NCBI GenBank assembly: GCA_027922465.2
Contig: BQMF02000066.1
Coordinates: 1,054,001-1,118,000, forward strand
Source of the DNA: Turritopsis dohrnii
Taxonomy: Eukaryota > Cnidaria > Hydrozoa > Anthoathecata > Oceaniidae
Direction of reading: 5' to 3'
Length of the DNA: 64,000 nt
Part shown: positions 23,712-37,000 of the stretch, one piece after another
Layout of the letters: each line of letters opens with the position of its first letter
Position numbering within the stretch: the first letter of the stretch is position 1
Made by a program: the position numbers and the translations under genes
The notes under the pieces: model-generated
Told to the model about the DNA's origin: nothing
Databases searched by the model: none
The model's input: only the letters and a program-made list of their open reading frames with translations

Positions 23712-23803
23712 GAAACCTCATCACAAGGGCTTCTTGCCCTTTCGATATACGGATATGGTGCCATCCGTATATCGAAAAGGCAAAAAGCCCTGGGGACGAG
23801 GTT
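23712..23803. repeat. Long hairpin (palindromic repeat), copy 1
   Basis: Arms containing CCCTTTCGATATACGGAT and ATCCGTATATCGAAAAGG pair around an 8-base loop. The pairing extends outward through GGGCTT..CTTGCC and AACCTC with a few mismatches. It shares its core (CTTGCC-TTTCGATATA) with 27212-27273 and 25022-25080. Confidence 0.8.
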
Positions 23804-25021
23804 GCACTAGTAAAAACTAGTAGAAAGGAATACAGTGTGTCGTGTTGTAAGTATCGGGATCAAGACCACTTGACAACCTCTTAATTATGTTAACGAACAT
23901 TGCTTACACTGTTGTAATTGTCGGCGAATATAGTTATCAAACCAACAAATTAAAACCTATTGTTTTGCTCTTTGTTCTCCGATAAAAAAGAGAAGTTACT
24001 GTCTACAGTGTTTCTGATGAGAAGATAATTCTAAGAAAAGCTTATGTTTCTGCCGAATCAGTTGATGATTATGAAGATATACTAAAGTTTGTATTTACCC
24101 AGGTACTAAATTTCGATTTTACTAAATTTGCATCCGCAAAAATTAATTCCGCAAAATCCTTTTTGAGGTCGTCATCCGCGAAAATCTTCCCCGCAAAATA
24201 TGGAATTTTTAGGTCATTTATTTGCAAAGATATATTGCGCAAACAATTTCTTCCTTAAGGTACCATTTATATATGTCAAAGCACCACGATTTTTGGCATT
24301 TAGGATTAAGCAGTAAAGTGGTGATATTATTCGCTGCAATGATTATCTCTGTTAAATAAATGGCAACTTATCCAGAGAACTTTAGTTCGCTCAAATGCTT
24401 TCCAGAAGTATCATACGGGGAACAATGGACCTTCCTTATACCGCTTAAATTTAAATTTTGAAAATTCAAATTTGTATGCAACCACAAGAAATTACATCAC
24501 AGATTGAAAAAAAGAAACTACATCTAACTACCAGCCTTTTGTTAGTCAGATTGTGCTTCAGGTGAATTTGATGTGTATGTAAGGGATTCACCACGAACCG
24601 ATGATCGAGCAGAATGATTTATGAGTTGAAATGTCTTGTTTCTCATGATACAGAAGGCGATCTGGATCTTTCAAAGATGGTATACACGATGTAAATCCAC
24701 GAGTATGAAGAAAGTTAAGTTCTTTTATAGTAAATGTTCCATGTTAGATTACTCTTTGTGGCTTGAGGATCGCTCATAGTTCTTAGCTAAGACCAGCTTT
24801 AATGTCCATATTAACGAACATTTCTACGGCTTACAATTTTTCTATGAAACATCAACGTTAGAACTTTTCAAGAGTACTTTAAAGTCAGGGAAAAGTTGGG
24901 GAATTTTTAAATTTGGGTATATCAACAATAAGGGTGTTTTGTAAGTGACCAGGGAGGTTTTTTATACAGGCTGCTTCAGTTGCAAACTATAGAAGATCAC
25001 GTTTTGAGATGTTAGCCTAAA

Positions 25022-25080
25022 ACTCAGGGTCCCTTGCCTTTTCGATGTATACGGCACAAAAGGCGACAGACCCTTGATTG
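25022..25080. repeat. Hairpin repeat, degenerate copy
   Basis: CTCAGGGTCCCTTGCCTTTT faces CAAAAGGCGACAGACCCTTG with mismatches; same family as the hairpins at 23712 and 27212. Confidence 0.55.
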
Positions 25081-25844
25081 AGATTGGGTCTTATTAGCTA
25101 ATTAAGTTGACATTTTGTGAAACACGTCTTTGTTCGAAATACACTTGATCAATACCCAGAGAAAATCTGACAGTTAGATTTATCCTGTGACGCTTGAGAA
25201 ACGTTTAAATGTGAATTAACTATGGGTCTAAGCAGTATTATGATTAAGAACCATTTATAGCATTATATCACCATATTATTAGCAATAGTAAGACTTTATT
25301 TCAGATTAGGATGGTAAATTATTTTTCGAACGTTTTTCTCTTAAATGATAAATGATAACATCACGACCGGATGGTCGAAAGATTTCGCTCATGTTTTTCA
25401 AGAATAGCGTCCCTTTAAATAACGCCCATTCTAAATACATACTCGAGGGTTCATGGGAATACAGAGCGGAATCTATAATAAATCTGTTCTGCATAAACGT
25501 GCTTTCATACTTCTGCGTAACGCTTTGTTTTTGAGCCTAAGTTACACTATTGATGTCATTTTATGTTTGAAAAAAATCTGTTAGTGTAAACATTGAAATA
25601 AGAAAGTTGTAAGTTGAAAAAGGAAAGTTTTTGGTGTAAACCCAACTTTATTAATAATAAAAAAATTGAAACAAAAGAAATATACTTATATGAGCTGTAG
25701 CCATGGCCATGACGCCAAGGAAAAAAAGAAATAGAAACAAAATGAGTTTAAGTGCGGTCCTAAAAAACTTTCGCCGTACACAGATAGATAGATAGAACGG
25801 CGCCGAAACCAATATATTTCACTTAGCGAAATCTAATGATAACA

Positions 25845-27180
25845 ATAATAATAATAATAACCAATTTATTTCAAGCATTTCCGTACAAATGGTTCTTCGT
25901 CCTGAAATGCGTATGTTGTATATTATGTGTAAGTGTAAGTAGAAAAATAATTCGAATAGACAAACATCGAAAAAAACCAAAACAAATCGGTTGATAGTAG
26001 AAAAGATTACTTCATTGCTCGGGCTAAAGCTTTATCTAATAAATATAGTTCTGCAATGCCTTTCTGAATGTGTTTAGCTTGTCAATGTCACGGATCGAAA
26101 ATGCGTTTTGCTTCTGCTCGTGACTTTATCTTTGCATTCGATCATGGTTCCTTTTATGTTGGTGTTACTGCGTAGGGAACTTCGATCCACCTTGCGCTCG
26201 ACTCGCATGTTTTTAGGAACAGTTTCATAAAGAGCTTTCAAAACTAACACCGAAATAGCATATTCGTGTCTCTCTTACACAGGAAGCCACGACAGCTTGA
26301 TAACATCTTCCATATTTGCTTGTTTTTGGAGAACGAAACCCGCTGCTGCGTTCTGAACTTTTTGAAGTTTATTCAGTAAATAAACTGGGGTTGTTCCAAT
26401 GTAGACTGGATTTGCATAATCAAGCTTTGAAAGAATCAGCAAGCTTTGGCAAGCTGTTTCTTCAGTTGAAAGGGTATTAGGCGCTTCATCATCCTTAGCA
26501 ACTTTAGCGTACTGAAGCAGACTTTGACTGTGTTATCGATGTGTGGTTTCCAGTCGAGTTGTTGGTGAAAAGTAACGCCGAGTACCTTGAGCTCTTCCAC
26601 AGCCTCAAAGACGTGACCATCATATTGAATCTTTGTGTCAGTGTTTTTTATATTGTGATCACGCGACAGATGCTCACCGCTGAAGAGTATCGTTTTCGTT
26701 TTTGTGTTGGTAAGTACGAGATTGGAGTTTGTTGACCAACACTTTAGGTTGTGAAGATCAAGCTTGAGGAGCTGTATGTTTTATTTAATTTGAGATGGTT
26801 TGCAATGATTGTAAACAGTTGTGTCGTCTGCGTACTGAAGGGAAGCGGATGTGTTTAGGTAGTTGGAAAGGTCGATCACAACCCTGTGGAACCCTTTGGG
26901 ACACCGAATTTTGTCTTGCGCGTTTGTAGAACATTTGTCATCTATCTGCACGTAATGCATTCGGCCTGCGATGTATTCTGTTAACCAGAAGAAAGGAATT
27001 GGAGAACTGTAGCTTGTTAAGCTTTCGCAGTAACATCTCATAGTCTATTGTGTCGAAAGCCTTTGAGTAATCTGCGAAGACTGCATGATAAACGATAACA
27101 AAGAAATTAGCAACTAACGATATGACGTCACCTGCTGAGAAACGTTTGCTGTTTTTAAAAAGCACTCAGCATTTCCAGCC
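25845..27180 (-). pseudogene. Decayed LINE reverse transcriptase with TTA-repeat tail
   Basis: On the minus strand, pieces read ADYSKAFDTIDYEMLLRKL, FFWLTEYIAGRMHYVQID, LQYADDTTVYNHC and, further on, VLGVTFHQQLDWKPHIDNT. These are the RT palm and thumb blocks of a CR1/Jockey-clade ORF2. Several frameshifts and stops are present. The 3' end has a TTATTATTATTATTATTG tail (complement at about 25842-25862), as in LINEs that end in short tandem repeats. It is 5'-truncated near 27180. Confidence 0.82.
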
Positions 27181-27211
27181 TCGTACATATTTTTTAACCC
27201 ATTTAACCAAC

Positions 27212-27273
27212 CTCGAACCCAGGGTCTCTTGCCTTTTCCTTATATCGAAAAGGCAAGAGACCCTGGGTTCGAG
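27212..27273. repeat. Near-perfect hairpin, copy 2
   Basis: CTCGAACCCAGGGTCTCTTG..CCTTTTC and its exact complement surround an 8-base spacer, giving 27-bp arms. It sits next to the truncated end of the LINE remnant. Confidence 0.88.
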
Positions 27274-27280
27274 CTTGCCT

Positions 27281-30044
27281 TTTTAACGTCTGTCACGGTC
27301 CGTGTAGATAAAAAGTGTGCGAAAAGTGAGTGCTATGTAATCATTTCACATTCGAATCTAGAAATTGGTTATAGCCGGTAATAGTTGATAATTCGGATTC
27401 ATCATCACAGAATAGTTATAGTTATACTTTGGTTCGTGAAGTCCGTAGAAGAGAGAGAACATTTTGTCCCCACATGGAAAAATGGTTTGGCTTTGGGATT
27501 CTTTTACGATGTCGCTGTCATATATAAAACAATGAAATAAAACGTTGCCTTTAAAAAGATTTCTTCATTTTGTTTTTGTTTCAACCATATTTTGCGTGAT
27601 TCATTTGCATCTCTCTCCATGCGCTCGACCGAGCCAAGCCATGCCGATCGGCTGTACAATCACAACACATTCGCTGTAAACGCACCATCTTTTTCTTTTT
27701 TACGCATCAGAGTCATTTCCAAGAATTTGTTAGCGCACGCGTAAAGGTAAAAGAGTCTTTTTTCTTTTTGAGAAAGGTTTCTGGAAATGGGACGCCACGC
27801 TCTTTGTTAAAGGGTAAACATCTATGTGTTCTTATTTTGTTTTGTAATTCTACAACTTGTGTGTAAATTAGCCAATGCTACTTTTAGAAAATTATCTTCC
27901 TTAGATTTTGTTATTAATGTTTGTGTGAATTTATGCCTATCGAAATGAGAAGTAGTAATAGCAGCAGGGGGCGGTTTAGGATTTTTTTTAACTGGTGCAA
28001 ATGTCAACTTGACTGGACTTAATCATTTTTTTCAGCGGCGTGGGGTGGGGGCGTCCAGCTATTTGGAGCCACCCAAGTAGTCTATAGCCCTGCATTTATA
28101 AGAGCTGTAACAGACACAAACACTATATTTTTCTCCCATGATGTGGTTATTGTATATTGACAATGCATTTGAGGGAAGAGCAACAGTAAAAATAATATTC
28201 AGAAAGTCCAAAGTCCAAAAAAAACTGGGATTAAGGTTGGTCATCAACATTAACAAGGGCTGAATTAAATTTCAAATAATATGTATTATTATTATGAAAT
28301 ATCAAACATGACTACAAACACTTTCAATAAAAAGTAATTGACCAGGAAGCCAGACTATTTGTCAAAAAATATTCAAAGGAGCTGGCTGCCTGTCAGTCAT
28401 TTGAGATTTACGGAACCTATTTTATTTCTGAACAAATACATAATTTATTGTGCATAAAACAGCACGTGATCTAACAAATGGACACAAGATATGTGTGCAA
28501 CACATTAGATATTCTGCAGTCACCAGGATAATAACTGATGATTACCAAAAGGGCCCCACTGTTACTTTCTTAGAAGCAGTAAAACAAACACTGTTTAGTA
28601 AAACAGACACTTGGAAAAGAGTAGGAGAACTATTTGTTTGAATTGTAACAAAAGGATAAAATATGAATTGAAAGAACAAAAATGATAATAATGTCTGCAA
28701 ATATTTTAAGCAAATGAACTGTTATGAAAGGTTGTGAGAAACATAAGTCAGCAGTTTTTTATTAGGAAATTTGAATATTTGGGAGTTGCAATTTTGATGT
28801 TTTTCATATTTTTATCGATCCAATGAGGGTTCCCACTGCTGACATCATCAGTTCAGTTCTGTTCATAAAAATTCATCTATTATTTATAAGTTACACAAAA
28901 TGGCTATTTGCAGTTCCAGAATCACCACTGTACTGTGATTACTCCTACACGTTGAGGATTTTTGGTTTTGAAAATCACCACCATAATAGTACTAGGAAAA
29001 TTCGTTTGTATAATATAGACATTACTAGTAACCCGGGTAAAATTTTTTACCAATTTTAACTTTGAAAAGGATGTGTCAAATTCACCTTTCCTGTGTGCGA
29101 ACCCTGTGACGAAGATTTTGATTACACAATTGCAACTCAAAAGTGTACCCATGTTGTAGAGCTCAAAAACTGATCCAAAAAATGTATATATGGGACCGTT
29201 TCGCTATGACCAACCGTTACTGATATATCCCGATCAAAGATTTTGATGATGTCACAGCCGCAGTACCAAATAAAATTTAGGCCCAAATGTTGCGGCACCC
29301 TATCACCCTTATCACGCACCTTAAAAAACGTCAGTTATCCCTATTGGTTCTCGAGATATTTGTTTGGGGATGCAATGCAATGATTCTCCATGAACAAATG
29401 CCACATGCTTTTATACTAATCGTGAAAAAAGTGTCTCTCGCCTCTACGTGGTTTGACACGGACATAAGAAGACGATGGCCGTTAAAAAACCCCAAAATAT
29501 ATCACTCTCTAAAATAAAAGTGGGATGTACTTACGCGATTATTATAATAAGATGTTTTGAATTGCTAGTTTCCATAATCTTTTCAAAAAGATCAAGTTCG
29601 ACGACGATTGAATATAATTGAATATATTGTATTTCTATATTGATTTTTTTTTAAAAAAGTTTGACGAAGATAAACCATGACTGTAGAGAAGCTAAAAATC
29701 CATGACAAAAATTTAAATTAAATTATTAACCAAAAAAATGAAGTAACTGTCTAAACACTAATTTTAACACTTCTGTGCTCTTAACTTAAAATTTATGATC
29801 ACACTAGAAACTTTTTGTAAACAAAAAGCCAGAAAACTATTCTTACCAGTAAAGAATGATACACAAACCATTTACTTATTATATATCGTTTTGAAATTTT
29901 ACAATAACATAAGGTTCTGCATACTATTATCTTTCAGCATAAACGTATAAGGAATAAAAAAGTGAAGACTACTGTAAAAAAACTTGGAAGTATATAGACA
30001 AAAATGATGAGCTTCATATAATCTTAAGGATAGCCTCTAACCTA
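27281..30044. other. No gene recognised
   Basis: Short open frames occur (for example 28450-28641 and 28823-29059), but none shows a domain, splice logic or composition that I can support. A purine-rich GGGGTGGGGGCG patch lies at 28040. Confidence 0.45.
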
Positions 30045-30075
30045 CAGTACTGGTAAAAGGTCTCTTAACATCGTG
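30045..30075 (+). repeat. Left terminal inverted repeat of the TA-target element
   Basis: 31 bp identical to the reverse complement of 44521-44551, preceded by TA. Confidence 0.85.
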
Positions 30076-32374
30076 AGCGTGTAATAAGTAAAACTGATTT
30101 TTATCCTCGATCCTCCACGATGCAACGTGTCTATAACGTGTTTCACCCGATCATAATGTACTCCACAAAGCAAACGCGACATACAACACGATATACGCTT
30201 CATTATAAAGCATTGATATGATGAGTTATAAAATGGATTTTATGACACTTGATACACATGAGTGACTTCAAAAGAAAATGATTATCCAAATTTTAATGAT
30301 AAACGAGAGAAGAGATTTTATTAATGAGAACTTCATTTTGCACAAATCGTAAACAATACTGTTTTTCGGTTATTACGATTAATACGGTATTCGGTTCGAC
30401 CGATGTAAAAACAGAACTAAATTCACTCAAGTTCACCCTCAGTGTCGGCCACGCCGTAATGTCTGGCGAGTCAGCGAAACCGACACCATTATAAGTTCGT
30501 GAACACCACTTCGTAATTTATTCGACATGTTTGAAATTAAAGAAAATTAGTATCTCTGTAATCTCTGTCCATTTGTTTTGAATCGTGTTTTAGTTCCGCT
30601 AAAATTCAAAACGTTGCTTGTAGCAGATGTTCTGTTAATGTTGTGGTACTTTTAAATAGATGTTTTAAAGCTCAGTTCAGACCTTCCTATTGCCTTAAGG
30701 CTTTCAAAGATCTAGTTCAAAAAGGCAGTTATTTGTTCGAATTCATTTTTGGTTTCAAGTAATTATAATTAAAAAAACCCAGTTTTTTCGAAGAAACGCG
30801 TGCTTCTTTCCAACATAAACTTATAAAAAAACATATGTTATACACAGCTCACGCATGTATAATTCTTTTATCTTTTACATACGTCTTTTTATCAAATAAA
30901 AATAAATACGCATTATTCATGTTAAAGTCAAAATACCAGTAAATAGTTGCCATAGTGATTAAATACTCTGCATGTCTATACAAACTGAAAGCGCTTTTTC
31001 GCCGAATCCCCAATGTCAGAATGAAAAGAGCTCTGAGGTGGAAATCTAGCAAGCTGAATAATTGATCTAAAAACGGTTTTTGATTTTATACGTAGTAAAA
31101 ATGAACAGAACTTGAGTTATGATGTTAACTTTGAAAAAAATAAGCTGTAAATAATATGTGAAAATATCTTCAAAAATACAGTTTTAGGAAAAAAGAAAAA
31201 AACTATTTTTAGGGTCTTATGATTTGAAAACGCCCAAAAGTATAAGTGTGGCTTCAGCCGTTTTGACAGTGAAGCTTCAAATATAAAATACACAGCCTTT
31301 CTCTATTAACCTCAAGAACCTGTAATTATTATTATATTTCGAAATAATTTCGATATTTTCTGATAGCGATTTAGAGTCTGCGGGACTCTATCAAAAACGC
31401 AATGTAAATTCTAATGAAGGAACGCAGCCTTCGTAATTTGGAAGCTTTTTCATATCGAACATTTAAAAGTAGATTAACTTTTATTTTAAAAGTACATAAC
31501 CTGATATTTTATAACTTAATCCACGAAATTACAATTCATTCGAATTCTAATCAAATAGGCGTACATAAAAATGGGACTTTTAGTTCATTACGCTAACTGA
31601 AAATATATACTTGATAATATCAACATATTATGTTGCTTTTCTTTAGTAAAGCTTATCAGTTCAAAATTTCTTATTACCTCGTTAGGTTTTGTAACTATTA
31701 CACTATGTTTGTTTATTAAAGTTTTCAAAGGTCTAGTTCAAAAAGGCAGTTTATTTGTTGGAATTCAGTTTTGGTTTCGTCAGAAATTATTTTTAGAAAC
31801 AAATTTTTTTTTCTACATAAGCTCTTACGAAAAAATTTCTTATAAAAAAACATATGTGACACAGCTCACGCATGTATAATTCTTTTGTCTTTAAATAAAT
31901 TATTGCTGCTGTTTTATGGTTAGACTCTATTTACACTAATTAATCATTTTCATTGAATTTATCGTTAATGCCTGTTTTCCACCAGTGAGATATCTTAGAA
32001 AACACCCAGTAAAGAAGTTTTTAGCACTTAAATTAAAATCTCAAAAGCGTTTGCGTGAAAAGTAAACTTGCTGCTACCGCTTTGCGCCACCTGGCTCTTG
32101 TCTACTTTGGTACAGAAATAAACAGTATTTACACTGAAATTAAGGATATAAAAAATCATGCTTTTTTGTTTACTCACGAATGACTTATGAAAGTGAAACA
32201 TTTTCTGCTAGAAATATTTCGATAATAGAATTCCACATTGAGATTGAACTTAATTAGCTGGTTCTCATATTCAGTTGGAGATTAAAGATAGAGAAGTTAT
32301 TTCGAAAGCAACCACAAGTGGAAACCGTCTGCCATAATTCTTTTTTTCTAAATTGCTCGGCACGATTTTGATAA
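30076..32374. other. Non-coding interior with a local direct repeat
   Basis: No gene was seen. About 180 bp at 30699-30880 recurs imperfectly at 31718-31900 (shared blocks CTAGTTCAAAAAGGCAGTT and CAGCTCACGCATGTATAATT). The stretch 32255-32350 is the reverse complement of part of the 7198 element (about 7838-7930). Confidence 0.6.
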
Positions 32375-32652
32375 AGGCCCTGTTAGACGATAAATTAATC
32401 GCTAAACTATTCCATAAAGTTACTTAAAATAAAATAGTTTATGAAATAATTTATCGTGTATTGTATCGGAAACTATTCAAAAAAATACTGACATAAATAT
32501 ACTATTCTAGTCAGTAAAAGTCAGTAAAAGTCAGTAAAAGTTATTATAGAAAAGCACCGAAGGAAGGGCCAAGGCTGTAGTTGCCCGATAAACAGCCCTA
32601 CCCACTCAAATTGTTGAGTGGCCGGTTTTTTGTCCGGATTGGTGTGGACAAG

Positions 32653-34053
32653 ATGACTGATGAGATGACTGAAAAAGAGAATGCAATAAAGAAAATTATT
32701 ATGGAACTTTGCTTGGGAGCACCGAGTATAGACATCAAATCATGTTTACAAGCGTACCAATATGGTAAAGATCTTCAGCAAATCAAGAAAGGTTTTAGTA
32801 GTTTTAATAAATCAGTATTGGAAGAGACATTACGTTATCTCAAAGTACCTGATGATCCTCAAGACTATACTAAACCAGCTAATATACACACATTGGTTTG
32901 TCGAATTCAAAACCTTCTTCCTGATACATGCCACATTTGTGATGAGACTTACGTTATTTCACTCCAAGATGAACCTTTGCTGGAGTGTGTTATATGTGGA
33001 CAAGACGTGCATAGACCATGTTTCTTACAGAAATTGGGTGAAATAGACCCGGACATCGACTCATCATCGGTACAAGCTATAATTAACCCATACAACATAA
33101 AAAGTATGTACTATATTTGTTACCATTGTGCTGATAAAACGATACCCCAAAAACATGATGGAATGAAAAAGAGGAGAAAACGATCGATTTTAGATACAGT
33201 GACACATTCAACTGAACTTAATGAAGGTGACAAAAATAAAACTGTAGATACAAATTTTACAGAAAATACTCAAGAGCACATAGTACTACTACCACAAAAC
33301 ACAAAGGACTATGAAAATACCATAGAGCATGTTACTAAAACTGACATTGACAACGATCCTCCTAAAAGAAACAAGGACGGAATTTGTAAATTCTATTTAA
33401 GAGGAAATTGCAGATTTGGTATAGCAGGGAAAGACTGTCCATTTACTCATCCAAAGGCCTGTACCAAACTCCTAAAGCATGGCGATAAAGGAGACAGAGG
33501 TTGCAAAAAAGGAATTTCATGTGCCTTTTTTCACCCCCGAATGTGTGCAAGTTCTATAAAATGGGGGCAGTGCTTAGATAGACGATGTAAATACACCCAT
33601 GTCAAAGGAACAAGACGCACCAAACCTACGCATGAGCAAAAATCGTATACCAACAATAATAACCAACATGCTGATACATCAGAAAATCGCCAAAACCCTC
33701 GGAGAGTTAATAACACAGCAAATGAAAGGGCGGATTTTTTAGAGCTAATAAGAAACTTCAAGCACGAAATCCTGAAGGAGTTCTCCAACAAAGTGACCGA
33801 ACTTACAACCAGTCACAGAACGAATGCTGTACACCAACCACCTTACCAGCAACAAAATCACCTCTCACCACCCCAGCACCTACCACAACAGCAAATACCA
33901 CCACCATTTCAACCAAACACAATGATAGACAATTACACTGTAAGACCAACAGTACCGAACACGTGGATTCCAACCCAAGCATCCCAGAGGATACAACCAG
34001 TTTCAAACCTGTGGATGCAGCCGCCACCACAATTTTCCTCCCGAATGTTTTAG
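32653..34053 (+). CDS. LINE ORF1 protein with PHD-like finger and CCCH fingers
   Basis: The start is taken at the first ATG (MTDEMTEKENA); the frame is open further upstream. A PHD-like cross-brace follows at about residues 95-160 (CHICDE, CVICGQDVHRPC, CYHCAD). Three CCCH-like fingers come next, in the region starting CKFYLRGNC and ending CKYTHV. Then comes a Q/P-rich tail. ORF1 proteins of CR1-group LINEs often carry zinc fingers and are thought to bind the element's RNA. It overlaps ORF2 by 91 nt in another frame. Its CCCH fingers are not close to those of genes A-C. Confidence 0.85.
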   Translation: MTDEMTEKENAIKKIIMELCLGAPSIDIKSCLQAYQYGKDLQQIKKGFSSFNKSVLEETLRYLKVPDDPQDYTKPANIHTLVCRIQNLLPDTCHICDETYVISLQDEPLLECVICGQDVHRPCFLQKLGEIDPDIDSSSVQAIINPYNIKSMYYICYHCADKTIPQKHDGMKKRRKRSILDTVTHSTELNEGDKNKTVDTNFTENTQEHIVLLPQNTKDYENTIEHVTKTDIDNDPPKRNKDGICKFYLRGNCRFGIAGKDCPFTHPKACTKLLKHGDKGDRGCKKGISCAFFHPRMCASSIKWGQCLDRRCKYTHVKGTRRTKPTHEQKSYTNNNNQHADTSENRQNPRRVNNTANERADFLELIRNFKHEILKEFSNKVTELTTSHRTNAVHQPPYQQQNHLSPPQHLPQQQIPPPFQPNTMIDNYTVRPTVPNTWIPTQASQRIQPVSNLWMQPPPQFSSRMF

Positions 34054-37000
34054 ATTCCTTCTCAATTTTGAATGTCCAAGGGCTGAAGCCTCAAACAGTA
34101 TTATCCAAAATCCCATATGTTAAAGAAACTCTTTATGAGAAAAAACAACTATTCATTGCTTTAACCGAGACCTGGTTGCACAAACACAGAGAGGCAGAAT
34201 TAGTTATTGAGGGATACAAACTTTTTCGAGCGGATAGAAATCGTGAGAAAAAGAAGAGAGGCAGAAGCAGCGGAGGAGTAGCCTTCTATATCAAAGAAGA
34301 AATTGCAGTCAGTTGTGAAAAACTGATTGAGTATAGTAACGGAGTTAATGAACTGCTTGTACTCTACTCTAAAATGCATAACATTACCTTAGCTATTATC
34401 TATCGCCAACCTGATGATTCAACCCACGGACACCCCTCAAAAGAAAAAGAATTTCAGGAGATACTACAAAAATTGAAGGAGTGTTTTGATATGTGCGGAC
34501 AGACTTCTGACATTTTTATATGTGGAGATTTTAATTTACCACATTATGACTGGCTCAACATGACTTGCAAAGATGGTATATCCACTAGTGAGAGAAATAT
34601 GATAACTATGCTTAGAGATTTTACAGATGCTCTTCATATGCAACAAATTGTTGAAGCTTCAACGCACAAAGATGGAAATACTCTCGATCTTCTTTTCACC
34701 AACAATAAGCAATTAATACATAGCTATAATATTTTCCCAAATAGTCATACCATATCACACCACCACTTAATTCAGTTCAATACACATACTCTAACCAAGA
34801 GAAGTACTCTACCCAAAACCACAAACAGGACTCCCGTAAATTCTTTTGAACGTTACAATTTATTTGACACAAACATTGATTGGGAGAAATTGAGAAACTC
34901 TTTTAGTTTCATAGATTATGCAGTGGAATTTGAAACTCTTGAACCGGTTGAACAGTTGAACAAAATACTGAAAATGAGCAATGACATTATTTCTACTGAA
35001 GCACCAACGAGACCGTCATATGACGACAAACAAAAAAGTAAAATACCCAAAGACAGAAGAGTACTAATGAGAAAAAGGAACAAACTGAGAAAAAAGTTTA
35101 TAAAAACTAAAACTGAACTCCAAAAAAGTAAAATATTTTCAGAACTTATAACAATAGAAGTACGGTTAAATAACTCACGTGATAAACAATTGATAAATTC
35201 AGAGAGAAAAGCTACAAATGCTATAAAAGATAATCCTAAATACTTCTTTGCATATACAAAGAAACACTGTAAAGTCAAATCTCGAGTTGGGCCACTCTAC
35301 AACAAAGACGAAAAAACTTTTACAAGCGACAGTCTCGAAATGGCAAATCTTCTTCAAAAGCAGTATCAAACAGTTTTTAGTACGCCACTTGATATAGACA
35401 TAGATACAGAATTTCCGGAATTGCTTTTTAATGACATTGAGTTCAAAACAAGTGACTTTTTGGAGGCTATAGAGTCCCTGAAACCTAATGCAGCTGCTGG
35501 ACCAGAGGGTCTTCCTGCAAAACTTTTACTAGAATGCAAAGAGTTTTTCGCAGAGTTTTTACGTAAATTTTGGAAAAATTGTTTTGACAAAGGACTGACA
35601 CCAAGCATGCTCAGAACACATTTTGTAACCCCAATCTACAAAGGAGGTAACCAGGGTGACCCAGCAAACTACCGACCAGTTTCGCTTACTTCTCACCTGA
35701 TCAAGATATTTGAAAAAGTTTTGAAAACAAAAATAGTTGAATTTTTGGACAGTCAACAACTGCTGAATGACACACAGCACGGATTTAGAAAGGGCAGATC
35801 TTGCTTAAGTCAACTCCTTGTTCATTTTGACAGGATTTTAACTGAACTCCAGAACGGTCACAACGTTGATACAATATATTTGGACTTTAGCAAGGCATTC
35901 GACAAAGTCGACCACAAATTGATCATAACTAAACTGAATCAACTCGGAATCGGAGGTAAAATCGCCAAATGGATCTACTCATTCCTTATTAATCGAAAGC
36001 AGTATGTTTTAGTTGATGGAAAGATGTCTCATAGTGCTGATGTTGTATCTGGTGTACCACAGGGATCAGTGCTTGGTCCATTGTTGTTTCTCTTAATGAT
36101 CGGAGACATAGATAAAAACACCATTTATACCTTCCTTTCCAGTTTCGCAGACGATACAAGAATGTCTAAAGCTATAAGCAATCTCATCGACACTTTTAAG
36201 CTTCAATCTGATTTGAACACTGCATTTAAATGGACACTCGAGAACAACATGAAACTTAATGGGGATAAATTCGAACACCTCCATTATGGAAATGATCTCG
36301 ATATAAGAAAATTATCTTTGTACTTGGATAACCAAGGAAAGAGGATCACCTCAAAAGAATTTGTTAAGGACTTAGGTGTGATCATGGAAAATGATTGCAC
36401 CTTTACAAAACAAATAAATTCAATTATAACTAAAACAAAGGAACTTTCAGCTTGGGTATTGCGAACTTTTCATACACGAGAAAAACTAATACTGTTGACA
36501 TTGTGGAAATCATTGATAATACCTTATTTCGACTACTGCTCACCGCTCTGGTCACCAACGAAAAAAGGAGACATTCAAGAGATTGAAAAGGTCCAAAAAG
36601 CTTTTGTTAACAACATAAACGAGGTGCGTCACTTGAACTACTGGGAACAACTACATAAGCTTGGACTATATTCCCTTGAAAGAAGACGTGAAAGATACCA
36701 AGTTATATATGTATGGTGTATTCTCGAAGGGACAGTACCAAATTTCAGTCATTTCAATCCAGAATCGGGAGACCAGATTGGGGGAATCTCATCATATATA
36801 CACAACAGGCACGGACGACTATGTTCCATACCTCCTGTTTCACGTGGAAGATTTCAAGGGGCCATGTACGGCAGCTTTCGCTACAGAGGGCCAAAGTTAT
36901 TCAACTGCTTACCTAAAACACTCAGGGACATGACCAGGTGCTCGAAAGATTTATTCAAGAAAGAACTAGATGTTTATTTGAAGACAGTTGCAGATTATCC

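Larger units (their letters stand above)
23476..25844. other. Gene-poor stretch with hairpin repeats
   Basis: No coding exon was recognised. It includes hairpins at 23712-23803 and 25022-25080 and a short stretch of CCGCAAAAATTAATTCCGCA-type repeat near 24130-24200. Confidence 0.5.

Noticed and set aside
28040..28060. G-rich patch as a regulatory quadruplex
   Set aside because: A single short G-rich run with no adjacent gene; too little to support a function.
34916..35278. Minus-strand 120-codon frame inside the LINE
   Set aside because: Shadow of ORF2, which has clear endonuclease and RT motifs on the + strand.
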